NCBI GenBank assembly: GCA_036924085.1
Contig: JAVGWX010000003.1
Location: 130,197,023-130,261,022, forward strand
Length of the DNA: 64,000 nucleotides
Reading direction: 5' to 3'
Source: Ariolimax columbianus
Taxonomy: Eukaryota; Mollusca; Gastropoda; Stylommatophora; Arionidae
Shown: positions 32,840 to 43,260 of the stretch, in pieces
Position numbering within the stretch: position 1 is the first letter of the stretch
How the letters are laid out: every line of letters begins with the position of its first letter
Position numbers and translations under genes: made by a program
The notes under the pieces: generated by a model
The model's database searches: none
What the model saw: only the letters and a program-made list of their open reading frames with translations
What the model was told of the DNA's origin: nothing

Positions 32840-34620
32840 GCAACTAGAAAAATGCTCAAGATCAGAAGTGGGCTAGATAGGATCACACTCTGCTTACTAT
32901 ACATGAAGATGAGACACAGGCTAAAAGAAGATTATGAGCAGTATAGCTTACAACGTCTAATTAACGCAGATGAGACAAGAAGGGGTATCATAAACTGCAG
33001 GAAGACACTACAACAAAGCAAGAGTTTCTTGACAGCCCTAAAGAAGGAAGATGGTACAACATTGACTTATAGAGTTAAGTGAGACAAATGCATAAAGTTC
33101 TACACGGGTCTTTTCGCATCAAAAACAGTAGTGACCAAAATACTACTCAATTTAGATATAGCTAGCGACGAGGTCCTACACGCGACTCAACACCTAAAGT
33201 CAGACAAATCGCCTGATCTGAACGGATAACTGTAGAAAGAGGTTGGCTTAAATACAGTTGCATGTCAACTGGCTTTATTTTTCAACATCTGCCTTTATAA
33301 ACGACAAATTCCAGATCAGTAGAAGTGCTCCAAGGCAGTTTTGATTCACAAAAAGGATGACGGAAATTCTGGTGAGCTACCGCCCAATCTGCTTGATATC
33401 AACTAAACTGTTCACAAATATCATTATCTGCAAATTAGAAAGGCAACTCGCTAAGAACCATTCGCATGTACAGGCTGGTTTCAAGAAGAGCTTCTCAACC
33501 AATGGTTACCTTCATACAACCAACCAGTTAATGGAAAGATCGTGAGAAGTCAGTGTGCACCTTTGCATTATGTTTGTAAACTTCGAAAAGGCCGTTGACA
33601 TCGTGGAAATAATTGCAGTGATAAATGCTTTGTGGAACCAAGGTATCGACAAAAAGTACGCACAGCTTATAGAGAAGATAAATGAGGCTGAACTGCTATC
33701 ACTCTTTTCCACAAGCTACTTTTCATTCCTACACACCGAGGACAACGACAAGCATATACTATCACTCCAAGACTGTTCACAGCTGCCCTTGGATACGTTT
33801 TTAGAACTCTACTGATAGTATCGAGGTGTAAACATAGATGGCGAGATGCTCTCACATCTACGCTTATAGAAGCCATTGTGATCTACAGCCACAGCACTGC
33901 AGAAGTCGAACAAAGCCTAGCGGGCTGAATAAAGCAGACAAAGCGGTTGGCCCGAACTTAAATAGAAAGAAGACAATTTCTACTGAACACTGTCTTCCCT
34001 ACTGTGGAACTGCAATTGGAAAGTTGGGCCATCGAAAATGTCAATGCACATGTCCACCTAGGCCAGGAAATCAACAACAACCACAACGTTGATAAGGAGA
34101 TATCACGTAGGACAGCAGCGGATTGGCTCAGCTTTAACTGCAATAAACCGATACTCTAGCGGATGACGAACGTCAAGGCCAGGGCTCACACTCTCAATAG
34201 CATGACTATTCCAGCAATGGTAAAAGGATGGGAGGTTCGGAGTCTCCGCAAATCAGACGCAGAAAAGCTATAATATACTGAAAGAGCAATTGAGCGAAGA
34301 ATCGTAAATATCTTCTTAAGAGACCCCATCCGAAATGCCGACATCCGTGACCAAACAGAGCTCCACATGTCGTCGGTTCTGTGTCTGCAAGTGCAGATGG
34401 GTCGACCATGTGGTTCGCATGACTGAGGATAGATGGACGAGGAGGGTATCTTTCTGGTGGCCATACAACTACAACCGCATGCCGCATGCCGAGGAGATGT
34501 AAAAATGACCTACACATCGGCTTTGAACTATCATGGTACTCCAAGGCTAAGGAGAGGCACATATCCCATCAATATTGGCTAGCGAACATGAGGCAGCCTT
34601 GGCTGTTTGATTACCAAGGT
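32840..34620 (+). pseudogene. RTE-like LINE, linker through reverse transcriptase, heavily frameshifted
   Basis: It reads in order LKSDKSPDLNG (finger), SKAVLIHKKDDGNSGEL, RPICLISTKLFTNIIICKLE, FVNFEKAVDIVEI (degraded first catalytic block), VHLGQEINNNHNVDKEISRR, TAADWLSFNCNKPIL, MTNVKARAHTLNSMTIPAMV, KGWEVRSLRKSDAEKL, ERAIERRIVNIFLRDPIRNA, then a damaged CRWVDHVVRMT-like end. This matches the RTE-type RT known from C. elegans F52C9.6-like transposon proteins. The YxDD box is not visible. Stops occur throughout. Confidence 0.85.
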
Positions 34621-35439
34621 TTCAACTATTCAAGTAAGTAAGACGGCTATCCCCTAGCAGGAACTGCCCTCAACGATAACGTGTTGCCAGTTCCTTTCCT
34701 TGCTGCCGTGTGATCTCTATCTGGTAGTCAGTTACCCGTTTACGGCTAGATAGAATGAAGCTTACCTTGACAGAGGATTGAACTCAGACCTTTGACGATA
34801 CAGCGAAATCCAATATCTTTAATTGCTCAGGCATTAAAAATATGGGTTTGTATGTCCACCTTAAAAACAAAGCCAATTGATTACAACTCGATCAGAAAAA
34901 ACACACAGAGAAGATACACATAATTACCTACAATTTCGTACATTAGGAGAAATTTGCCTTCATATCGTAAACATAACAATGTTATACAAAAAGAATTGAA
35001 GTATTTAGATGTTAACTTAAGGATATAGAAAGCTATCGGTTTAAGTGGTCAGTGAAAATTCAACGAAAATCGATACACAATAATATATAAATGTTATTCA
35101 TCATTCTCAACTTGCATATCTAGGCAGTTTTATTGTTCAACTGGGCAGTTAAAAAAACAACAAAAACATTTACAAATATATATTTATAATCCAAAGTACA
35201 GTAGACCGTTAATGTCAATGATTTACTGAATATAGACCAGGTATCACAACATTCTTTCTATCCTATCTCAAAACTCATTTTCTAATTTAAGTCGAGGTGT
35301 GATCATTTTTGTTAAGATAACGTTACACAAGGACGTGTTCGACGGTTTCAAGCTTTTCCTGGTTGTACCAAACTCCCACCCGACATATGGAGAAATCGTC
35401 TAGTCACGGTCTAACTTCGTCTTCTCTAAACATTCATTT
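34621..35439. other. No recognisable feature
   Basis: AT-rich sequence. Nothing beyond low-complexity A/T runs. Confidence 0.5.
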
Positions 35440-36295
35440 TTCGCTTACAGTATAGAATCAACTTGGAGAAAGACCAAAGTTATGATGATTGCAAGAAAAG
35501 AAATTGAAACAAAAATGTTCTTACAAAATCAACAAGTAAAACAGATAAAAAATTTACCCTACCTAGGTAACATAATCTCAGCGAATAGCAAAGGAGACAC
35601 TGAAATCCAACACAGATGTAATAAAGCAAGTCAAATCATTGGACAAATGTTTCCGATATTGCAATGTAAACACGTCATAATGAATACAAAATGAACACTA
35701 TACAACACAATATTCCTACCAAAATTGCGCTACTAGTATCAGAATTGACACTAACAACAATGAAAGACACATCGTAACAACAGAGATGAAATACCTGTGC
35801 AGAATACTTGGAGTAACAAGAATGGATAGAATCAGAAACAAAGATGTCTTCTTCGTTCGCTCTCAATCTCCCGCTACCAAGCCCTGAAAACGGCTTTGCA
35901 AGTAACAGAATGTAGTCTGGAGAAAGGAATGTGTTGTGTTATAGTTTATAGCTTGACTAGGATATTTGCAACTTTCGGTCCGACACAACCGACTTCAGCA
36001 GGAGAAACAAGGATATTAGGAGACAAGTAGGTACAACACTAGTGCTAGACCTTATAAAGAGGCAAACAATCAAATGGTTCGGCCACTTGACACATCAAAC
36101 ACCAGATAGAATCCATCAGAAGGATTTGCTAGACATATACAATGGATACAAAACCAAGGGTCGATCACGCAAAATATGGACAGCATGAATAACAGAAGCA
36201 AGAAAGCTCCCGGTGTAAGAAGCACATACTATGGCCTAGTCAAGAAACATCGCCACAACCTGACGCTGAAAGGCACAAGTAGGACACAATGTGGA
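35440..36295 (+). pseudogene. RTE-like reverse transcriptase C-terminus, copy 2 of a subfamily
   Basis: It reads TKVMMIARKEIETKMFLQNQ, QVKQIKNLPYLGNIISANSK, GDTEIQHRCNKASQIIGQMF, KYLCRILGVTRMDRIRNKDV, TLVLDLIKRQTIKWFGHLTH, QTPDRIHQKDLL and GRSRKIWTA. The same subfamily lies inverted at 57950-59250 ('QNQQVKQVKSFTYLGNIISA'), and both end in the same CCTTTCAGCGTCAG-type terminal sequence. Several stops are present. Confidence 0.88.
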
Positions 36296-36375
36296 AAGAA
36301 ACAATTTTTTTGTTTTAAATTTACTTTATTCTATTTTCTGTTCTAATTTTGATACTTATGTTGTTGTTGTAGAAG

Positions 36376-36594
36376 TCACTCGTGCTGAATGAACTTGGCT
36401 TTTGATGTATCTTTGCTGGCGTACTGCAGTTGATCTTCTAATGTGTCGAGGCATACATGAGAAGGGGAACCAGGGTCATCCTGACTGTAGTGTAATGCGA
36501 GGCTCCTGAAAAAGCTCACCATTATGGGGTTTACAGTGTCCATCTCCACCTCATCAAGCAGACTGACTTGACATAGTCTGTTTATAGAAACCAT
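36376..36594 (-). other. Unrecognised 72-codon frame, possible exon or repeat-borne
   Basis: The frame reads MVSINRLCQVSLLDEVEMDT, VNPIMVSFFRSLALHYSQDD, PGSPSHVCLDTLEDQLQYAS and ends KAKFIQHE. The amino-acid composition is unusually protein-like for this window: no low complexity, and a mix of acidic and hydrophobic residues. It matches none of the element families seen here. It lies next to repeat Y copy 2 on the same strand, so it could belong to an unknown mobile element rather than a host gene. Confidence 0.25.
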
Positions 36595-36889
36595 GACCAG
36601 TACCTCAGATGGGGGCCTTGAATAGTATATGTCACGTGACTATGTCACAAGTGTTACAACCCTTTGTTCCCCATGAAGCATAAAATTTCAATTGTACCTG
36701 ACTCCTCACAGGAAGTGTTTACCGAAAAACTTTGTGAATACTTTCATTTTTTTTTTCCCGCAGTAGCAAATTTGTTACATAGTGAGGGAGCATGTCACAT
36801 GAGCAGCCTTCTTCAGTCGCGTTTCTCAACATACTTGAAATGGTGCCATCGGTTTGTTTTTCCGGCACCGGCACCGACTTTCACTTTCG

Positions 36890-37225
36890 TTATTATAATT
36901 TTAACTTTCAACTAAAAGCATTGGGTAACGTCTGCCATCTTGGCATTGTCTTCAAATACAATAATGCATTTCTAAATCTTATGTGTGCCGGTTTGTTGCT
37001 AATTTGATTGCAAACATTGTGCTCAGAAAGTTTCCACGTCCAAAGTCATTTTGAATGTTAGTGTAAACAAGGCGTCCTAATGAGTGTTCTGTGTTTCCTC
37101 GCCATTTTTTCTAATTTGTCGCTTCAGTTATTCATTTTCCCCAGCCCAAATGCACCAGCCAGATCTTTTCATTTCTCATCATTAGTTGAACCTGGCACAA
37201 ACAAAATGCCTGCTAAAATGTTCAA
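36890..37225 (-). repeat. Interspersed repeat Y, copy 2
   Basis: The reverse complement matches 23455-23800 over about 300 bp with moderate divergence. Y may extend further, to about 36340, in this copy. Confidence 0.75.
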
Positions 37226-37745
37226 CTTAGGTGGTGTGTGTCTGTGTGTTTGTATGAGTGTGTGTTTGAGTGAGTTTGCGTGTGTATGTTTGTGTATGTG
37301 CGTTTGTGCGTGTGTTTGTATGTGTAGGTGTGTGTGTGTGCATGCGTGCCTCCGCTCTCGCACGGATGCAATTAAGTGTCAAATGGCCTGACCTATGGAA
37401 CATACAGCAGTTCCAGAATTTATTACCACATCTAAACTCGTTCTTCAACAAGTTCTGTCCATACCGCCTCTTCTCCTTAGGGAATGCGTGAATACACAGA
37501 CTTTTAATTGCATTAAATACTTAATTATCTCTGTTAGGTTTCCCGCTCTCGTCTACCTAGATGTGATTGCATGTGTTACTGTCTGTTCGTGTATGTGTGT
37601 GTGTATTAGTGTACCAGAGTGTGTGGGTGTGTGTAAGCTTCAAAGTGTTAGTGTGTGAGAACGTGAGAGTGTGTTGGTGTGTGTGTGCGTCAGTCTGTGG
37701 GTGTGTCATTGTGTTTGCTTTTACTCATTCATGTGAATATATACA
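37226..37745. repeat. Two (GT)n-rich tracts
   Basis: 37226-37350 and 37590-37720 are imperfect TGTGTG/TGTATG repeats. Between them is ordinary sequence. The Cys/Val-rich frames are artefacts. Confidence 0.85.
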
Positions 37746-37829
37746 TCTGTATTTATACGAGTACGTGAATATACACACAGACACACACATACACAAACGT
37801 GCGCACGCGCGCGCAGACAGGCAGACAGA

Positions 37830-37985
37830 CAGACGTACGTACAGACGTACGTACGTACATACATATATTCATACATAGGTACATACATACATGCATACAT
37901 ACATACGTACGTACATACATACATACATACATACATACATACATACATACATACATACATACATAAATACATGCATGCATACATT
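37830..37985. repeat. (CATA)n tetranucleotide microsatellite
   Basis: It moves from (ACGT)-rich and CAGACAGA units into about 30 ACAT units. Confidence 0.95.
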
Positions 37986-38109
37986 AATGCATGCATCATG
38001 TTGTAAGAAACAATGCCTATGTCTGTGTCTGCAACAGCGTCACAATTTGATTTTTCAAGATTAGTTACATCGCTACCAGACGACTGAAGCTGTTTCTGAC
38101 CTGCCATGC

Positions 38110-38990
38110 ATGGGATGTCCTCGATTAACGACCAGATTGCTGGATCGTTACATCACTCTCACATATCTGCGAAACTGATTTTAGCTAGAAACTATCACTG
38201 CTGGCACCATCCCGGGACTGAGGAAATACGTTCAGTTACTGTCATGTACCCTTTGCGCGGGCAATGTCAAATGTGCATGTATGTTCAACCATGCAGCCTC
38301 GGCATCATGTCACATGACTAGCCTGGGGGCCAGACAAAATCTACGCTTTGGAAACGCATTGGGGTACAGAGTACTTTTTACTGACGAATGCAGGATCCAC
38401 CTTTCAAGAGCCGATGATCGTCAGAAAGTGTATCGTCGACATGGAGAGCGATAAGCCAACAACTGCATCCAAAAGCGCGCTCGTCATGGTGGTGTAGGGA
38501 TTTTAATCTTGGCAGGCATCTGCACCAATCATCGGACAGACCTCGTTATGTTAAACAGTGCTGTTACCGACTTGTGATACCGTGATGAGATTACGAGGAA
38601 CCATATCGCGCCTTTTGTGCTGAACCATGCACCAGGCATTGTGCTTCAGCAGGACAATGCCCCTCCCAGAATAAACTCCAAGCCAGAGTCGTACAGGTTA
38701 AACTCGAAGCCAGAATCGTACAGGTTAAACTCCAAGCCAGAAACATTGCAATCTTGCCCTGGCCAGCAATTTCACCTGACCTGTCATCAATTGAGCATCT
38801 GGGACGAGCTGAAACGTCGATTTCAGCAACGACAGCATTCACCGCAGACTGAACAGCATTCACCGCAGACTGTACAGCAACTTCGTCGTCCAGGAGTGGC
38901 AGAACATTCTACAGGATTTACTGAGGCGCTGCATTCGATTCACGATGTCAAAGCTATGATCATCGCACGTTGTGAACACACGTGGTAATG
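38110..38990 (+). pseudogene. Tc1-like DDE transposase relic
   Basis: Frames read LDRYITLTYLRN (end of the DNA-binding part), NLRFGNALGYRVLFTDECRI (first catalytic Asp in FTDE), HLSRADDRQKVYRRHGER, ARHGGVGILILAGI, HRTDLVMLNSAV, YRDEITRNHIAPFVLNHAPG, IVLQQDNAPPR (second Asp) and WPAISPDLSSIEHL, the third-acidic-residue region, in a shifted frame. This is the Tc1/mariner DD34 pattern. Between the second and third catalytic blocks a 27-bp segment is tandemly repeated (NSKPESYRL twice, then NSKPET). Later a 21-bp segment is duplicated (QHSPQTE/QHSPQTV). The N-terminal helix-turn-helix part and the terminal inverted repeats were not identified. Confidence 0.9.
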
Positions 38991-39144
38991 AGCCTTGTCA
39001 TTTTTATAAATGACAACCATGCCCCCATGTTCACAGACGCTGCATAGACAATCACACATGACACGAAAATGTATTTTCAGATGTTTCAGTTTCGTACTAA
39101 GCAATTAAGTTTCTTTTCCCCAATTTTTGTAATTTGTGGTTTAT

Positions 39145-39148
<4 letters not shown>

Positions 39149-39179
<31 letters not shown>
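39149..39179 (+). repeat. Poly(G) tract, 31 uninterrupted G
   Basis: A very long homopurine run, expected to fold as G-quadruplex in single strands. The true length is uncertain, because such tracts are sequencing-error prone. Confidence 0.9.
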
Positions 39180-39182
<3 letters not shown>

Positions 39183-39289
39183 GCTTGATCGAGCGTACAC
39201 ATGGCTACGTTGACAATCTTAAATTGTATACACATGTGGACTACGACCTCGGTTGTGTCCAGTTCTGACTGAATCATAACACAACAGAT

Positions 39290-39870
39290 TGTTGTTGCCT
39301 ATTTATCTTACGGTAATCGTCTTGTGTTGATTTTGGCTTTCCGATTGATTTGGTCATCCTTTTTATATGATGGCGTGTAACAGGTACATCCGGTTTCTCG
39401 TTTGCAGCACTCTACTTTGCTAGTCGATCTGCTCTCTAGTTTTCCGGTATTCCACAATGAGACTGTATCCACTGAATAGCAATCTTGCGCTCGTTATTCA
39501 ATTCTGACATTAGAGACTGTTCACTTGGCAGTTTCCCGGGTTTTATTGTTTCGAGGACTGATTTTGCGTCTGCAGGAAATACTTCAGGTTTTGGCCCACT
39601 ATTAGTGTTGAACAGGTTTTCAGCTCCCACCTTGACTGTCTGGATTTTGCATCACAATTATAACAGAATTCAACGGTTCACACTCCGATCGTATCCCTAA
39701 TATTGGTTGGGTGTTCTATGTATACTAAAGCTCCTCCATTCTTACTGCATGCTTTGACTGATATGTATATTTTCGGATCCAGAAGTCTTGTGGGCATTCT
39801 CCATCCAGGAAACTGAGCGTAACTGTCCTTTATTGTACACTGATATGCTCATTCTTATCTAGTATTCTTT
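39290..39870 (-). pseudogene. Jockey-type RNase H relic
   Basis: The minus strand reads the degraded start (KNGGALVYIEHPT in the 'NGGAG' position), then PKPEVFPADAKSVLETIKPG, MSELNNERKIAIQWIQSHCG and IPEN. This is the central and C-terminal part of an RNase H domain, including the QW.QSH.GI.EN motif with the conserved His. The DGS motif is not seen. It is clearly a different family from Jockey-B. Confidence 0.72.
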
Positions 39871-40216
39871 TAAGTTTTTGTTTGTTTAGATAAATACTAA
39901 TAATCTTTGTGGAAGAGGTTTGTTCTAGCATGGACTTTAAGGGAAGGTCAACTTCAAGTAGATCTGTAATATATACTCTATGCCTCTCTAGCTCTAACAT
40001 CTCTGTCTCTTTCTTTCTCTCTCTATCTGATTTACCAAATAAGAGATACTATGCTGCCTTGCTGAAACTGTCCTGTACCTCCACCTGTTTAATTTTCTAG
40101 CCCTTTTTGCAAACACTCATTGTTCATTTTCCGATGGCTCATTTTGAGCTTGGTATACCTCTTTGTTACAGTGCTTTTAAAATTCTTCTTTCCAAGTATT
40201 TAGCCTTTAAACAATA

Positions 40217-40372
40217 TGGCGGCTTCAGGAGTGGAACATATTCACAGAAATCATAAAAAGGACATAGCTGACAGACATGTTTTTTCGTATACTCATTGTG
40301 TTAAAGCAGTTGAGAAGATGGCCGTCATTTCAATTCGTGTTTCGGGTGCGCTTGTGAATATTCTATTTTGAA
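40217..40372 (+). other. Short unannotated frame with a YY1-like start context
   Basis: ACAATATGGCGGCTTC begins a 51-codon frame: MAASGVEHIHRNHKKDIADR, HVFSYTHCVKAVEKMAVISI, then a stop after NILF. AAnATGGCGGC is the kind of initiator used by many TATA-less metazoan promoters (established for YY1). A second AAGATGGCCGTC follows 100 bp later. No domain is recognised and no downstream exon is seen. It is a candidate first exon only. The rest of 39871-40423 is otherwise featureless. Confidence 0.2.
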
Positions 40373-40423
40373 AGTGTGTGGGCATACAGTTTTGAAGGAC
40401 GGCTGCGGAAAGGAAGACTAAAG

Positions 40424-40803
40424 TCTGGTCAGGCAAAATATACTGACCAGACATGTTAGTCAGGGTCAGATAAAATATACTGACCAGACATGTTAGTCAG
40501 GGTCAGGTAAAATATACTGGCCAAGACCCTCACCTTGGCTTCCTCGTAGCAGTTCCTAGAAACGTCCTGTTTTCATAGCAGCCCGACTAAGAAGTTGGGG
40601 GATCGACATGAGCCCTGTAGTAGTGAGCGACACGCAGATGAAGCCAAGCATAGTACAACCACTTGAAGGGTCGTGGTTCACCTTCATCAGCTCATTCGAG
40701 ATGTAAGTAAAGCTACTATAACCCGCAATTTAACATCCTTTTTAGGGCGCACAAAAGAGTAAAACTAATCACTGTGGGCATTCGAGACAACAACAACAAC
40801 AAA
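40424..40803 (-). repeat. Interspersed repeat X, copy 8
   Basis: Two and a half terminal units (ATATACTGACCAGACATGTT, AGTCAGGGTCAG) are followed by the body (GTAGTAGTGAGCGACACGCA, CATCCTTTTTAGGGCGCACA) and ACAACAACAACAAAA. It is the best-preserved reverse-oriented copy. 40804-41129 beyond it shows nothing recognisable. Confidence 0.9.
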
Positions 40804-41129
40804 AGTCGCCTGCCAAAGTCAGATTCTGCTGCAATTGCTTGTCAAGCTGCTAAATCGAGGTTCCTAGAGCTAAGAAAGGAATCTATAGAAGACAATGCAC
40901 AGAGAAATTCATGAGATTCGGAGTTTACGGGGTGGTTATTGCATCATACATCTAGAGCCCTTTTTTATGCTCATTGATGCGAATTGTAGACACTGTATAA
41001 ACCATATGAGAAAGAGATATGATCACATTCGAGTGAGAAGATTCGTATCGGCATGAATTGAGATTGATCTAGAAGGCAGTCCGACTGTTCTCCATCGCCA
41101 TTGCATTGGTGTTTAAAGAAAGAATAGTG

Positions 41130-41218
41130 GCCTTTCTACGATCGAAGTCTCTTGGCAAATGTGGTTCTTCCGGAATCCTGGGAAATATCCCAGTCTCTAG
41201 ACAAAATGGGTTCTTTCT
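41130..41218. repeat. Minisatellite, ~47-49-bp unit, left remnant
   Basis: Two units (GGTTCTTCCGGAATCCTGGG and relatives) are separated from the rest of the array at 42197-42475 by the Jockey-B insertion. Positions 41207-41218 are the left target-site duplication (TGGGTTCTTTCT). Confidence 0.88.
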
Positions 41219-42196
41219 TCTTCTTCTTCTTCTGCGTACACAGTCAGACAGTAACCATTATTTTTTCGAAAAAAGCGGCGGTCATCCTGAGACTCTCGCC
41301 ACTACCATAGAGCTTGTCTTGCAGTTCCACTGGCAGTGGCCACATCTGCTCTCTCTGATCCCCGTATGTCGGGCAGTTCTGCAGCAGATGTTCAGTGGTC
41401 ATTTTACCAGTACCGCACGGGCATTCGTCGGTACACCCTATCTTCAATTTGTTGAATAGGTGGTACCTCAGTCTATTGTGGCCAGTGCGAAGTCTGAAGA
41501 CAACGACCTGCTCTCTTCGGTTCAACTGGTAATAGGCATCGTTTTTGGTGTAACCAGTATGTTCGGTTTCCCATTTGGTAATGTACCTGGCTTTGATAAG
41601 CCGTTTTGACTCTTCGTACGTCATACTGGTATCTGTTTGTGGTAGCCTTGCACCTTCTTTTGCCAGTCTGTCTGCCTCCTCGTTGCCTTGGATGTTGCAG
41701 TGTGACGGAACCCACTGTACCACTACCCTTTTTGGTGCGGACAGCTGGCACAGTTTGCAGAGTGCTGCTCTTAAGTCATTAAGCTCAGTGTTTTTCTGGC
41801 TTTTTAGCGCTGTGACTACGGCGAGAGCATCTGTCAGCAAGACTATGTGGCTCTCATTTTCACTGTGTGTTGCCATTTCTTCCACTGCCGCCCTCAGTGC
41901 CTCTGCCTCCGCTCTGAAATTGCTTGTGTACTTACCAGTAGCGAATGACAGTGTTATTTTTCTGCCATTTGGTAGGTTCAGGAATGCTCCTGCCCCTCCG
42001 TTCTGTGTAGTGTTTGTTACAGAACCGTCGGTGTATGCATGGGTCCAGTCCATGCTTGGGTAGCTTTTCGTTATGAAGCTTAGGGTAGTGTCTCTCCTTT
42101 CTTTTTCGGTCTGGCAGTTTTTGTTTGCAATACCTGGTATATTTTCTACCACCTCTGGAAATATATCCTGCCTCCAAGTAGGTTTTCGTACAGTAG
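41219..42196 (-). mobile_element. Jockey-B LINE, 5'-truncated copy inside a minisatellite
   Basis: A 978-bp insertion flanked by an exact 12-bp duplication (41207-41218 and 42197-42208). The 3' end is a (GAA)n tail, seen as TTC repeats at 41219-41233, with the stop codon 8 bases before it. It covers the region from just before RNase H to the C-terminus. It is young: its protein differs from the copy at 55898-56316 at only about five of some 130 aligned residues. Confidence 0.95.
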
Positions 42197-42335
42197 TGGG
42201 TTCTTTCTGAATCCTGGGATATTCCGAGGTATCTTGGCAAAAAGGGTTCTTTCTGAATCCTGGGATATTCCGAGGTATCTTGGCAAAAAAGGTTCTTTCT
42301 GGATCCTGGGATAAAATCCCGAAGTAACTTGGCAA
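41244..42335 (-). pseudogene. Jockey-B RNase H and C-terminal domain, open, fused by read-through to array-encoded peptide
   Basis: The 363-codon frame begins in the minisatellite (FAKIPRNIPGFRKNPFCQDT), which supplies about the first 46 residues by chance. The LINE part starts at TTVRKPTWRQDIF. RNase H has YTDGS, AEAEALRAA, LLTDALAVVTAL and VPSHCNIQGNEEADRLA, so all catalytic acidic residues and the His are present. Then come NRREQVVVFRLRTGHNRLRY and CPCGTGKMTTEHLLQNC, ending IMVTV. It is the longest open frame in the window and the only one with an intact catalytic domain. No reverse transcriptase is attached, so it is not autonomous. Confidence 0.9.
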
Positions 42336-42475
42336 AAGGGGTTCTTCCTGAATCCTGGGATAAAATCCCGAAGTGACTTGGCAAAAGGGGTTCTTCCTGA
42401 ATACTGGGATAAAATCCCGAAGTGACTTGGCAAAAGGGGTTCTTCCTGAATCCTAGAAAATATCTCAAAGTCTCT
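42197..42475. repeat. Minisatellite, ~47-49-bp unit, right part
   Basis: Two subtypes: a shorter one with GATATTCCGAGGTATCTTGG and a longer one with GATAAAATCCCGAAGTGACT. They are grouped, not interleaved. 42480-42959 beyond is featureless. Confidence 0.92.
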
Positions 42476-42959
42476 TAGTGGTATAAAAACATGTTTACTT
42501 AAGCTACGAAGAATGTTGATAAATGCTGTAAGTACATCTAATAACGTGGTTCTTGTGGAGGCACAGACACAAATACAGCCTTTGGCAAAAGGCAGTCAAA
42601 CTTATTCTGGCATGTCAGGGGAAAAGACGGGAAGAATAACACAGTGACAACGGACATAATCTCAGGCAAAGGGACAGAAGGAAGCAAAGAGAGACACTAT
42701 TTATAGCTTGAAGGCATGGCATAGAAGGCGACCAACGGTGGAGCAAATAAACGACACGCTGATAAGAGGAAATGGAATTCCATGTTCGCCAACACCAACC
42801 GACAGGGCACATGATTATCATGATGATGATGGTAACAACCAAGTACACCATTACTAGTCAACCTTTTTATACTTGGCGCGCATAATTTTCTTTACCACCC
42901 ACTAAAATCTCAATTGAAGAACGTTTCGCGATCGTCCCCTAAGTCTGTATGTTTTTCAT

Positions 42960-43260
42960 TTTTCAAATTCATCATCATGTGGCATATCCTCTGCATAACG
43001 GGGCTCCCATCATAGCCCGTCTAAAAGAAACTTGATCACTTGCCAAATCTCTAGCCTGCTGCAGAGTTCTGCCCAAGCATTCCTTGACATCTTTATGCCA
43101 TCGACTTCTTGGTCTGCCTCTCTTGGACGACACCATACCTTTCATTACAATTCTCTAAAGACCATTGTACCTTTTGATGTGGCAAAAGTATTTCAGTTTT
43201 CTGTTCATCGTGGAATTTATGAACCAGGGTGACAGTTCCATCTGGAGCATGGGCATTTAG
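42960..43260 (-). pseudogene. RTE-like C-terminal fragment
   Basis: The minus strand reads SSKRGRPRSRWHKDVKECLG, RTLQQARDLASDQVSFRRAM and MGAPLCRGYAT. This matches the 'GRPR.RW..DV...........A.DR..WR' end of non-LTR RT proteins. Only this end is recognisable. 43261-43690 has no feature. Confidence 0.65.

Noticed and set aside
36376..36594. Treating this frame as a confirmed host exon
   Set aside because: There is no flanking exon, no recognised domain and it adjoins a dispersed repeat.
37567..37878. Cys/Val-rich frame as a secreted peptide or toxin-like precursor
   Set aside because: The cysteines come from TGTGTG microsatellite translated in one frame, with no signal peptide and no mature-peptide layout.
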